Assembly: GCA_030550675.1 (NCBI GenBank)
Contig: JAUQOW010000022.1
Span: 1-32,749 of the forward strand
Length of the DNA stretch: 32,749 nucleotides
Direction: 5' to 3'
Source: Chloroflexota bacterium
Lineage (GTDB): Bacteria; Chloroflexota; Chloroflexia; Chloroflexales; Roseiflexaceae
In this document: positions 25,404 to 32,111 of the stretch, piece by piece
Numbering within the stretch: the first letter of the stretch is position 1
Layout of the letters: every line of letters starts with the position of its first letter
Position numbers and translations under genes: made by a program
The notes under the pieces: model-generated
Told to the model about the DNA's origin: nothing
What the model saw: only the letters and a program-made list of their open reading frames with translations
Databases searched by the model: none

Positions 25404-26226
25404 GTTGTTGTCGTTTCTGGGGCTGGCGTGGTCACGGCTGCTGATCTTCCCCGGCGGGGTGTGCGCGCTTATCGCCGTGTGGCTCGCGGAAGCGTTCGAG
25501 CGACGGCGTGCGCAGACCGGATTCCTTTCCTTTCCCACGTCGTGGCTTGCCTCGCCGATCACGGCGAGCGCAGTCGTTCTCCCGTGGCTCGGCGTGGCGC
25601 TTCTGTCGCTGCCAGGCGCAACGGCGCTGTCGCGCCCCATCGACCTGGTTGCCGCCATTGGACTGCTGGAGTGGTCCCGGTTGCTGGCAATCGCCGCCGA
25701 TCTGCAGCGCGGCGACCGCGCGCGCGGCGTCCAGCGACTGGCGGCGGCGCTGAACGGCTATCCGCCGCTCATTCTTTCGCTTCTCGTCATATCACTGGGA
25801 GCAGGAACGCTGGAGGTTGCGGGATTGCTGCGCATCCCGGAGAGCGCCGCTCCTCTTCAGCAAACGGCATGGTTCTGGATCGGCGCGGGGGCGCTGATCC
25901 TCACCCTGCCGCCGCTGATCGAGGTTGGACCATTTGCGCTTGATGCACCCGACGAACTACGCCCTGGTCTGCGTTTGCGGATGCTGGGGTTCATCCTGAT
26001 CGCCGCGCTGCCGGGGATTGCGTTGCTGACCCGCGATGGCGCCGGGGACTGGTGGCGCATTGCTTTACCGCCGCTGACGATCAGCGCAGCGCTGTGGTTC
26101 TTTCACCGCAGCGCGCATCATCAGCCTGCGCTGCGGTGGGCGCGCATGTATGTCGGACTCGACCTGATCCTGCTGCTGGCGCTGCTGGCAGCCGGACTGA
26201 TCGCGTTGCAGGCGCGCCTGGCGTAG
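25390..26226 (+). CDS. Divergent NuoH/HyfC/EchB-like membrane subunit
   Basis: A 278-residue protein with about eight hydrophobic segments, starting inside the end of the previous gene. Similarities to the quinone-site subunit NuoH, or HyfC/HycD/EchB, are AEAFERRRAQ after the first segment, the stretch GVQRLAAALNGYPPLILSLL (compare SREx...EPxLLLxL in HyfC) and IEVGPFALDAPDELRPGLR (compare the PFDxPEAExEL-G signature). The key acidic residues of these motifs are partly replaced. The gene order, antiporter-like then NuoH-like, is that of echA-echB and hyfB-hyfC. No hydrogenase, NuoB/C/D/I or iron-sulfur partner is present in the window; the next gene is convergent. Function is unknown, and a vestigial or novel membrane module is inferred. 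Confidence 0.55.
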   Translation: MTIAELLSFLGLAWSRLLIFPGGVCALIAVWLAEAFERRRAQTGFLSFPTSWLASPITASAVVLPWLGVALLSLPGATALSRPIDLVAAIGLLEWSRLLAIAADLQRGDRARGVQRLAAALNGYPPLILSLLVISLGAGTLEVAGLLRIPESAAPLQQTAWFWIGAGALILTLPPLIEVGPFALDAPDELRPGLRLRMLGFILIAALPGIALLTRDGAGDWWRIALPPLTISAALWFFHRSAHHQPALRWARMYVGLDLILLLALLAAGLIALQARLA

Positions 26227-26253
26227 CGGGGAGAAGCTAAACGATGCATCCAG

Positions 26254-26320
26254 GTCGACGCGAAGGCGCAAAGGCGCAAAGACGCAAAGGCTGTGAGCGC
26301 GTCTTTGCGCCTTTGCGTCA
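26254..26320. repeat. Palindromic dispersed repeat, family C copy 2
   Basis: The left arm GACGCGAAGGCGCAAAGG then CGCAAAGACGC pairs with the right arm GCGTCTTTGCGCCTTTGCGTC. It shares its words with the copy at 718-795. Located between the ends of two convergent genes, it could form a hairpin in both transcripts and act as a shared stop; no U-run follows. Confidence 0.75.
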
Positions 26321-26339
26321 GCCTTGCTGCGAAAAGCCG

Positions 26340-27914
26340 CTAGATAATCAACGTCGTGGCGTGCTGAATATCCGGCTCCTCGCGCAGACGCGCCATCACA
26401 TGCGGCGGCACCGGGTCATCCAGGCGCAGCACCATCATCGCCTGCTCGCGCGGCGCCAGCCGCCCCACGTCCATACTGGCGATATTGACGTCCGCCTCGC
26501 CGAGGAGCGTGCCGACCTTCCCGATCATGCCGGGACGGTCGCGGTGATAGGTGAAGAGCATCGGACCAGAGGGCACGAACGTGACCCAAAAGCCATCGGC
26601 TTCGACAACGTGCGGTTCGCCGCGCAGGATCGTTCCGGCGAACTCGCGCGCGCCATCGCTCGTTTGCGCACGCAACACCAGCAACCCTGAGAAGTTTCCC
26701 GCGTCCTCCGTCGAGAACTCGGTCAATTTCAGCCCCAACTCACGCGCCAGGATCGGCGCATTCACCGGCGTCACCCGCTCCTCGCGGGTGCCAGCCAGCA
26801 GTCCCTGCAACACTGCCAGGCGCACAGGGGTGGTATCGACCATCGCCAGTTCACCGCGATACTCGATCTCAAAGTTGCGCACCGGATCGTGGACCAGACC
26901 GGCGCAGAGCATGCCGAGGCGCCGACCCAGATCGACGTAGGGCGCGACGAGACCGCGATGCTCAGGCGGAATATAGGGAGCGTTCACCGCATAGTGCGGC
27001 GACCCGCCAGCCAGCGCCACCAGGACTCCTTCAGCGACATCGACGCCGGTGAGCGCCTGCGCCTCAACAGTGGAGGCGCCCAGGTGCGGCAGAGTAATCA
27101 CGCGCGGATGCCCGACGAGCGGATTGCCGACCGGCGGCTCGGTCGAGTAGGTGTCGAGCGCAGCGCCAGCCAGATGACCGCTGTTGATCGCTTCGAGCAA
27201 TGCTGTTTCGTCCACCACGCCGCCACGCGCCGCGTTGATCAGATACGCGCCGCGTTTCATCTGCGCCAGGCGCTCTGCATTGATCAGGTTGCGGGTGGAA
27301 TCGATCAGCGGCACGTGAAGCGACACGATATCCGACTGCGCCAGGACTTCTTCGAGCGGCGCAAGGGTCACGCCGAGCTGCGCGGCGCGTTCGGTCGAGA
27401 CCACCGGATCATAGGCGACGACGTGCATTTCCAGCCCGCGCGCGCGGCGCGCCACTTCCGCACCGATTCGCCCCAACCCGATCAGCCCCAGCGTCTTGCC
27501 GCGCACCTCGAAACCCATAAAACGGTTGCGTTCCCACTTCCCCGCGACGACCGAACTATGCGCCTGCGGGATGTGACGCGCCAGGCTCAGGATCAGCCCG
27601 ATGGTCAACTCCGCCACGGCGACGCTGTTCGACGCGGGTGCATTGACGACCATAATCCCCTGGCGGGTGGCGGCGTCGAGGTCGATATTGTCCACGCCGG
27701 TTCCGGCGCGCCCCACGACGCGCAGGCGGGTTCCCGCCGCCAGGACATCAGCAGTGACTTTGGTGGCGCTGCGGACGATCAGGGCGTCGTATTCGGGAAG
27801 GATGGCGATCAGACCGGCTTTGTCGAGATCGGTGCGGACATCGACATGTGCGACGGCGCGGAGCCGGGCAAGCCCTTCCTCGGCAATTGGCTCAGTGACA
27901 AGAATGCGGTCCAT
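26340..27914 (-). CDS. serA: D-3-phosphoglycerate dehydrogenase
   Basis: A 524-residue long-form SerA. The N-terminal domains show RVVGRAGTGVDNIDLDAAT, the Rossmann loop GLIGLGRIGAEVARRA and the catalytic residues in NAARGGVVDE (Arg) and LPHLGAST (His, after the Glu in STEPPV). A middle ASB-like domain follows (about 300-445), then a C-terminal ACT domain (FTYHRDRPGMIGKVGTLLG, NIASMDVGR), which in homologues binds serine for feedback control. The enzyme oxidises 3-phosphoglycerate to 3-phosphohydroxypyruvate, the first step of serine synthesis. It has its own extended -10 promoter. The leader is about 80 bases and shows no T-box. It is monocistronic and convergent with the membrane subunit gene. 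Confidence 0.97.
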   Translation of the reverse strand: MDRILVTEPIAEEGLARLRAVAHVDVRTDLDKAGLIAILPEYDALIVRSATKVTADVLAAGTRLRVVGRAGTGVDNIDLDAATRQGIMVVNAPASNSVAVAELTIGLILSLARHIPQAHSSVVAGKWERNRFMGFEVRGKTLGLIGLGRIGAEVARRARGLEMHVVAYDPVVSTERAAQLGVTLAPLEEVLAQSDIVSLHVPLIDSTRNLINAERLAQMKRGAYLINAARGGVVDETALLEAINSGHLAGAALDTYSTEPPVGNPLVGHPRVITLPHLGASTVEAQALTGVDVAEGVLVALAGGSPHYAVNAPYIPPEHRGLVAPYVDLGRRLGMLCAGLVHDPVRNFEIEYRGELAMVDTTPVRLAVLQGLLAGTREERVTPVNAPILARELGLKLTEFSTEDAGNFSGLLVLRAQTSDGAREFAGTILRGEPHVVEADGFWVTFVPSGPMLFTYHRDRPGMIGKVGTLLGEADVNIASMDVGRLAPREQAMMVLRLDDPVPPHVMARLREEPDIQHATTLII

Positions 27915-27998
27915 TGGCGCTGTCTACGCTCCCTGGAGGTATGCAGACGAGATAACCGGCTCGGCGGTGAGGCGGTCGCTGCGCTGCGACAGGGGGAT

Positions 27999-28007
27999 AT
28001 TATAGCA
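27999..28007 (-). promoter_or_regulatory. Extended -10 promoter of serA
   Basis: On the minus strand TGC-TATAAT, the same extended -10 as for the gene at 15015. The start site is predicted near 27992, giving a leader of about 78 bases. No clear -35 hexamer is found. Confidence 0.6.
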
Positions 28008-28031
28008 TAGATAATGCGGTGCGTTATGTCG

Positions 28032-28355
28032 TTACTCGGCAAACAATTCAGCCAGCACCGCCAGCGCCTGTTGCTGCGTGCTGCGGTCAATCCGTCCGAG
28101 ACGTTTGATCAGCCGACGACGGTCAATCGTGCGAATCTGCTCCAGCGCAATGTATGCATCACGATCCTCGAAGCGGCAGGCGACGCGCGTCGGATATGCA
28201 CGCGATCGGGTCATCATTGGCGCCACGATGACCGTCTGAATGGCTTCATTCAGTTCATCCGGCGAGATAATCAGACAGGGGCGCGTTTTCTGGATTTCGG
28301 CGCCAACCGTCGGATCGAGCTGGACGAGAAAGACGTCAAACCGCCTGACTACCAT
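28032..28355 (-). CDS. MazF/PemK-family toxin, mRNA interferase
   Basis: A 107-residue protein from the ATG at 28355; a GTG two codons upstream is an alternative. The SH3-like barrel motifs of the family are present: RRFDVFLVQLDPTVGAEIQK, KTRPCLIISPDELN, TVIVAPMMTRSR and DAYIALEQIRTIDRRRL. The Arg in TRP and the Thr/Ser in the TR-S loop are the residues used for RNA cleavage in MazF. It cuts single-stranded RNA at short sequences when free of its antitoxin. The start overlaps the end of the antitoxin gene by seven bases. The target sequence of the interferase cannot be predicted. Confidence 0.93.
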   Translation of the reverse strand: MVVRRFDVFLVQLDPTVGAEIQKTRPCLIISPDELNEAIQTVIVAPMMTRSRAYPTRVACRFEDRDAYIALEQIRTIDRRRLIKRLGRIDRSTQQQALAVLAELFAE

Positions 28356-28612
28356 TCCCACTCAGTCTCCTCCCAGGTTGTCAGGTTGGTATCGGGCATC
28401 AGGAGACGATCATCGCCCTGCTCCGCCATCTGCCGGAATGCTTCCGCCCATCCGGCGCGCGGTCGCTTGCCGCGCCGAACGATCAAATAGTCGTCCCGGA
28501 TTTCGAGTTCGACGACGTCGGTCAACTGTAATTGTTCAATCAACGCAGCCGGAATGCGAATTCCCTGGGAATTGCCAATCCTGATCAGGCGGGTCTGAAT
28601 CACGTTTGCCAT
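28349..28612 (-). CDS. MazE/AbrB-family antitoxin
   Basis: An 87-residue protein with a swapped-hairpin AbrB DNA-binding domain at the N-terminus (IRIGNSQGIRIPAALIEQLQ, VVELEIRDDYLIVRR) and a flexible acidic tail (TTWEETEWEW) that in MazE-type antitoxins wraps around the toxin. AAGGAGGT-like AGGAGG precedes the ATG. It lies upstream of and overlaps the toxin gene, the usual order for repression and neutralisation. A perfect CTGTAATTACAG palindrome just before the gene is a likely autoregulatory operator. The adjacent cmr locus on the other side of a repeat cluster is divergently transcribed. Confidence 0.93.
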   Translation of the reverse strand: MANVIQTRLIRIGNSQGIRIPAALIEQLQLTDVVELEIRDDYLIVRRGKRPRAGWAEAFRQMAEQGDDRLLMPDTNLTTWEETEWEW

Positions 28613-28621
28613 ACCAACCTC

Positions 28622-28659
28622 CTGTAATTACAGTGTACTTACTCTTCCAGATTTGTCAA
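28622..28659 (-). promoter_or_regulatory. mazEF promoter and probable operator
   Basis: On the minus strand, TTGACA (28654-28659), a 16-base spacer and TACACT (28632-28637) form a good sigma-70 promoter. The transcript start falls in the perfect palindrome CTGTAATTACAG (28622-28633), immediately followed by the AGGAGG ribosome-binding site at 28618-28623. Binding of the MazE/toxin complex there would block transcription. Confidence 0.75.
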
Positions 28660-28700
28660 ACCAGCGAGGTTGCTTTGCGCTGTCAACGAAGAGGGAAGCG

Positions 28701-28770
28701 AGCGGCGGGCTAAAGCCCTTGCTCAGGACATTGAAGCCCCTGCGGGGCTCGCACGATTTCAGCCAGGGCT
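28701..28770. repeat. Dispersed repeat, family B copy 3 (truncated)
   Basis: Starts GAGCGGCGGGCTAAAGCCC-like and runs through the hairpin AGCCCCTGCGGGGCT to CACGATTTCAGCCAGGGCT; the right end motif GGGCTTCAGCCCG is lost. It is within a 537-base non-coding gap between mazE and cmr1. Confidence 0.8.
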
Positions 28771-28841
28771 GCCGCATACGGCCCGCCACCTGGCGACCGA
28801 CGAGGATCAAGAAAAAAACCGGCACGTCCATGCTGCCGAGC

Positions 28842-29000
28842 CGCGCGTTCTGTGAGCGGCGGGATCAAGCCCTTGCTCAGGACATTGAAGCCCCTGCGGG
28901 GCTCGGACGATTCCTCTGCGCTGCGGGATCAAGCCCTTGCTCAGGACATTGAAGCCCCTGCGGGGCTCGCACGATTTCAGCCAGGGCTTCAGCCCGTAAC
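28842..29000. repeat. Family B repeats in tandem (copies 4 and 5)
   Basis: Two copies with identical 45-base cores (GGGATCAAGCCCTTGCTCAG...) are offset by 64 bases. The first has the flank CGCGCGTTCTGTGAGCGGCG; the second ends with GGGCTTCAGCCCG, the partner of the left end CGGGCTAAAGCCC. They sit about 90 bases before the cmr promoter. Confidence 0.85.
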
Positions 29001-29083
29001 ATCCTGGCACTATCGAACGATTTTCCTAATGTTCATCAGCCCGCGACGAGACGGCGGTTCCCGACGCATTGTGCCTGCACCTC

Positions 29084-29113
29084 TTGACCTGCCGTTTACC
29101 CTGATCGTATAAT
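29084..29113 (+). promoter_or_regulatory. Promoter of the cmr operon
   Basis: TTGACC (29084-29089), an 18-base spacer and TATAAT (29108-29113). Transcription should start near 29120, giving a leader of about 30 bases that contains GTGAGGGGGG before the ATG at 29150. Confidence 0.85.
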
Positions 29114-29149
29114 CAGCAGCAATTGAGGACGGTATCAGGTGAGGGGGGT

Positions 29150-30382
29150 ATGCTCCGCGAAGTGCATTTGACCTGTGATCTCATCACCCCGCTGTTTATG
29201 TCTGGCGCCGACCCGCGCGGCGCGCCGGAGCTGCGCCCCCCCGGCATCCGTGGCGCGCTGCGGTACTGGCTGCGCGCGCTGACGGGCGCTGCGGGGGAAG
29301 ATGCGATGAAGCGTTATGAAGGCGTTTTGTTCGGCACAGCAGGGGATGAGAAAGAAGGCGGCGCTGGCGCTATTGGTCTGCGCACTTTAGTACTAAGCGC
29401 AGCGAATACGCAGGGTTTCTCCGAGTTGGCAAAAAAGGGGGTGTCTGAAGAAAAGAAGAAGGCATCTAAAGATACGAAGACGTCTGGCGCTGGCTATCTC
29501 TGGTTTGCTGCTCGTGGTACGACAAAAGAGCCTGAACGCCAGGCGATTGTCCCGCCTTTCCAATTCCGACTCACCCTGAATTGCTCTCGCAGCAAGCACC
29601 CTGAACAGGACCTCAAGCAAGCGCTGGCTGTGGTATGGCTGCTCAGTCGGTTGGGCGGCATTGGCGCGCGCAGTCGTCGATGTGCTGGCGCGTTGCAGGT
29701 GAGTGAGCTTTCAGCATCAATAATGCCAGATGCGCTCAAGTTGCCGGTGCAGGCAAAGACCCCTGAAAAGTTACGCAATGAAATCCAAGGCGGCATTGCA
29801 GAGGCGCGCACTATCTTCGGCATCGCTCAGGCAAGTTCGCTGCCAACCACGTTTGATATTCTTCACAAGGATACATGCCGGATATTCGTGCTTGATCACA
29901 CTTTTGAGGAATATTCCAAAGCTATTGAGTCTATCAGCGGTATATTCCAGGAGTTTCGTAGTAAACGCCAGCGAGACTACGATGCGGTAAAAAGTGCTAT
30001 GAGATCAGGGAAGAACTTGAGCGATACAGTTAAGCGAGCAGCTTTTGGATTGCCTGTCCCGTTCTACTTTCGTTCACTGGGTAGAAACAGTAAATTACAG
30101 GCATCAAGAGGTAATGAGAAGATCGACCGCCGTTCATCACCGCTGTGGATGCGCGTGGTCCGACTGGCGAACAATAAGTATACGATAGTGTTTACATGGT
30201 TCAAAAGCCAATTTTTGCCCTCAGATGCGCAATTGATTCTGACGGAAAAGGGGAAAAGTGATTTGCGTGCGCCCGCATTGCCAGATGATTGCCTCATTCA
30301 GATGTTCCTTCTCGATCCCGATCCGCAGAAGAAATCATCTCTCAAAGATAAAGGATATAGGTTGCTGGAGGTGAGTCTGTGA
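29150..30382 (+). CDS. cmr1: Cmr1, RAMP subunit of type III-B CRISPR effector
   Basis: A 410-residue protein. RAMP features: TCDLITPLFMSGADP, ELRPPGIRGALRYWLRAL (a canonical Cmr1 opening), a glycine-rich loop GGIGARSRRCAGAL near residue 170, and FGLPVPFYFRS further on. In the Cmr complex this subunit caps the 3' end of the crRNA. Glycine-loop residue Cys in RRCAGAL replaces the usual Gly-Phe. A lysine-rich, AT-rich region around residues 80-120 (SEEKKKASKDTKTSG) has base usage unlike the surrounding GC-rich genes. The start at 29150 follows a G-rich ribosome-binding site; an earlier frame start is less likely. The last bases overlap cmr2 (GTGA), and no CRISPR repeats are seen in the window. 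Confidence 0.92.
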   Translation: MLREVHLTCDLITPLFMSGADPRGAPELRPPGIRGALRYWLRALTGAAGEDAMKRYEGVLFGTAGDEKEGGAGAIGLRTLVLSAANTQGFSELAKKGVSEEKKKASKDTKTSGAGYLWFAARGTTKEPERQAIVPPFQFRLTLNCSRSKHPEQDLKQALAVVWLLSRLGGIGARSRRCAGALQVSELSASIMPDALKLPVQAKTPEKLRNEIQGGIAEARTIFGIAQASSLPTTFDILHKDTCRIFVLDHTFEEYSKAIESISGIFQEFRSKRQRDYDAVKSAMRSGKNLSDTVKRAAFGLPVPFYFRSLGRNSKLQASRGNEKIDRRSSPLWMRVVRLANNKYTIVFTWFKSQFLPSDAQLILTEKGKSDLRAPALPDDCLIQMFLLDPDPQKKSSLKDKGYRLLEVSL

Positions 30383-32100
30383 GCTCCGACGCTGTTCTCA
30401 TCTTCACCTTCAGCCCGATTCAGTCGTTCATTGCCGAGGCGCGACGGGCTGCCGATCTGTTCACCGGCAGCGCAATCCTTTCCGAGCTCGCAAAAGCGTC
30501 CGCAAAAGCGATTGGTCACAGTCGACTGGTCTATCCTGCGTCACTCAATGCAGACGCTCCAAATGTCATTGTGGCAATTGTGCCCGATGCACAGGCGCAG
30601 AACATTGCCAGCAACGCCCAACAGGCGTTTCTAACCCGGTGGCAAACGATTGCCGACTCAGCACGCTGTCAGTTCAGCGGGCTTACTGACCAGACATTTG
30701 ATGCTATCTGGCAACGTCAATGCGATCGCTACTGGGAGACATACTGGGCAGTCGCTACAATTGACGAGAAGGGATATGCCGAGGCGTACAACCGGGCGCG
30801 ACAGGCGCTCGACGCTGCCAAACGCAGTCGATTGTTTGATCAGGTCGAAGAACCGGGGATCAAGGATACCTTGAGCGGCGTGCGTGAGGCGCTTCATCCC
30901 GTCAATCAGACAACATATCAGCAGGTGAAGCAATTCTGGCATTCTGTTGCGACTAAAAAGAACCTCTCTCCCGCAAAATTGCGACCTGAGGGCCGTGAGC
31001 GTCTTGATGCCATTGGTGCAATCAAGCGCTTTTGCGACATCGCTGACAGACAGTTTCCCTCGGTCAGCACCGTGGCTGCGCTGGATTTCATTCAGCGCGC
31101 AAAACACCAGGCTCGTAATCAATTGGGCGAGTATCGTCAAGCGGTTGAGAAGCTGCTCGGTCAGCACGCCTATCGCCCATCAAATGATCCCGACTGGCCC
31201 TTCGACGGCGATCTGCTTTATCTTGAGACGCTGACACCCCATCGTCTGGAAGACAGCTATGGGTTGAAGCAACCCGATCCGCAGAATCTTATCGATGCGC
31301 GCAAGCATCTCAAAGCTTTATATGAGGCGGTCAATGATACTCCATCCACCTACTACGCTGTTCTGGCGCTTGACGGCGACAGCATGGGAGAGCGCATCAG
31401 TGCGTGCCTCTTGCAGCCCAATCCGCAGCAGGCGCATCGTCAACTGAGTGCGTCACTGGCTGATTTTGCAGACGAGGTTGGCAAAATCTTCCAAAATATC
31501 CCGTCGTGCCTCATTTACAACGGCGGTGATGATGTGCTGGCATTTTTGCCTCTGAGCCAGGCGCTGACGATGGCTGGCGCACTGGTGCAGGCATTCATTG
31601 ACGTGGCAAAGAACAAAGCGCCAACGCCAGGCACTGCCTCGGCAGGCATTGCGGTTGTCCACCATCTCCACCCGTTGGATGCCGCCCTGCGCGCTGCCCG
31701 CGATGCCGAGAAACACGCCAAGCGCGTGGATGGCAAGAATGCACTCTGTGTTACGGTTCTCAAGCGGAGTGGCGAACACGAAACTGCGCGCGTCAAATGG
31801 GATGGCTTGCCTGTTGTCGTGGAATTGATCGAACAGCTGAAGAGCGGCGGTCTCTCTTCGCGTTTCATCAGCGATGCCGTACTCTCGCTGCGCGCCATTC
31901 CAGCTTCGGAGCCTGCGATGCTGGAAGACGAGCTGCGCCGCCAGATACATCGTCATCGGGATGAGGCAAAGCTATCCTCCAGTGATGTCAATGTATTAGC
32001 GCAGTCGCTCACCACCTGGACGTTGAGTCTTCCTGGACAAATTGAAGAATTGCGACGCTGGCTGGGAGTCGCTCGCTTCATTGCGCGTGAAACGCGGTAG
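30379..32100 (+). CDS. cas10: Cmr2/Cas10, short form without HD domain
   Basis: A 573-residue protein starting at GTG within the cmr1 stop. The N-terminus begins with FTFSPIQSFIAEARRAADLF, the segment that typically follows the HD domain in long Cas10 proteins, so HD-mediated DNA cleavage is not expected. The two Palm domains are represented by YYAVLALDGDSMG (about 325-337) and the GGDD motif in LIYNGGDDVLAFL (GGDD at 382-385), which is intact, so cyclic oligoadenylate synthesis is possible. No CxxC zinc knuckle is seen; ERLDAIGAIKRF lacks the usual Cys. In the Cmr complex, Cas10 senses target RNA and signals to ancillary nucleases. No Csm6/Csx1 or other CARF gene lies in the visible part. 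Confidence 0.93.
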   Translation: MSSDAVLIFTFSPIQSFIAEARRAADLFTGSAILSELAKASAKAIGHSRLVYPASLNADAPNVIVAIVPDAQAQNIASNAQQAFLTRWQTIADSARCQFSGLTDQTFDAIWQRQCDRYWETYWAVATIDEKGYAEAYNRARQALDAAKRSRLFDQVEEPGIKDTLSGVREALHPVNQTTYQQVKQFWHSVATKKNLSPAKLRPEGRERLDAIGAIKRFCDIADRQFPSVSTVAALDFIQRAKHQARNQLGEYRQAVEKLLGQHAYRPSNDPDWPFDGDLLYLETLTPHRLEDSYGLKQPDPQNLIDARKHLKALYEAVNDTPSTYYAVLALDGDSMGERISACLLQPNPQQAHRQLSASLADFADEVGKIFQNIPSCLIYNGGDDVLAFLPLSQALTMAGALVQAFIDVAKNKAPTPGTASAGIAVVHHLHPLDAALRAARDAEKHAKRVDGKNALCVTVLKRSGEHETARVKWDGLPVVVELIEQLKSGGLSSRFISDAVLSLRAIPASEPAMLEDELRRQIHRHRDEAKLSSSDVNVLAQSLTTWTLSLPGQIEELRRWLGVARFIARETR

Positions 32101-32111
32101 GAGTCGCGGTG

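Noticed and set aside
26889-28010. 373-residue plus-strand frame opposite serA
   Set aside because: SerA is unambiguous; the antisense frame is a GC-rich artefact rich in Asp, Arg and Gln.
28701-29000. CRISPR array next to the cmr genes
   Set aside because: Repeat units are 45-70 bases, only two or three in number, unequal in spacing, with no 30-40 base unique spacers; the same family occurs elsewhere without cas genes.
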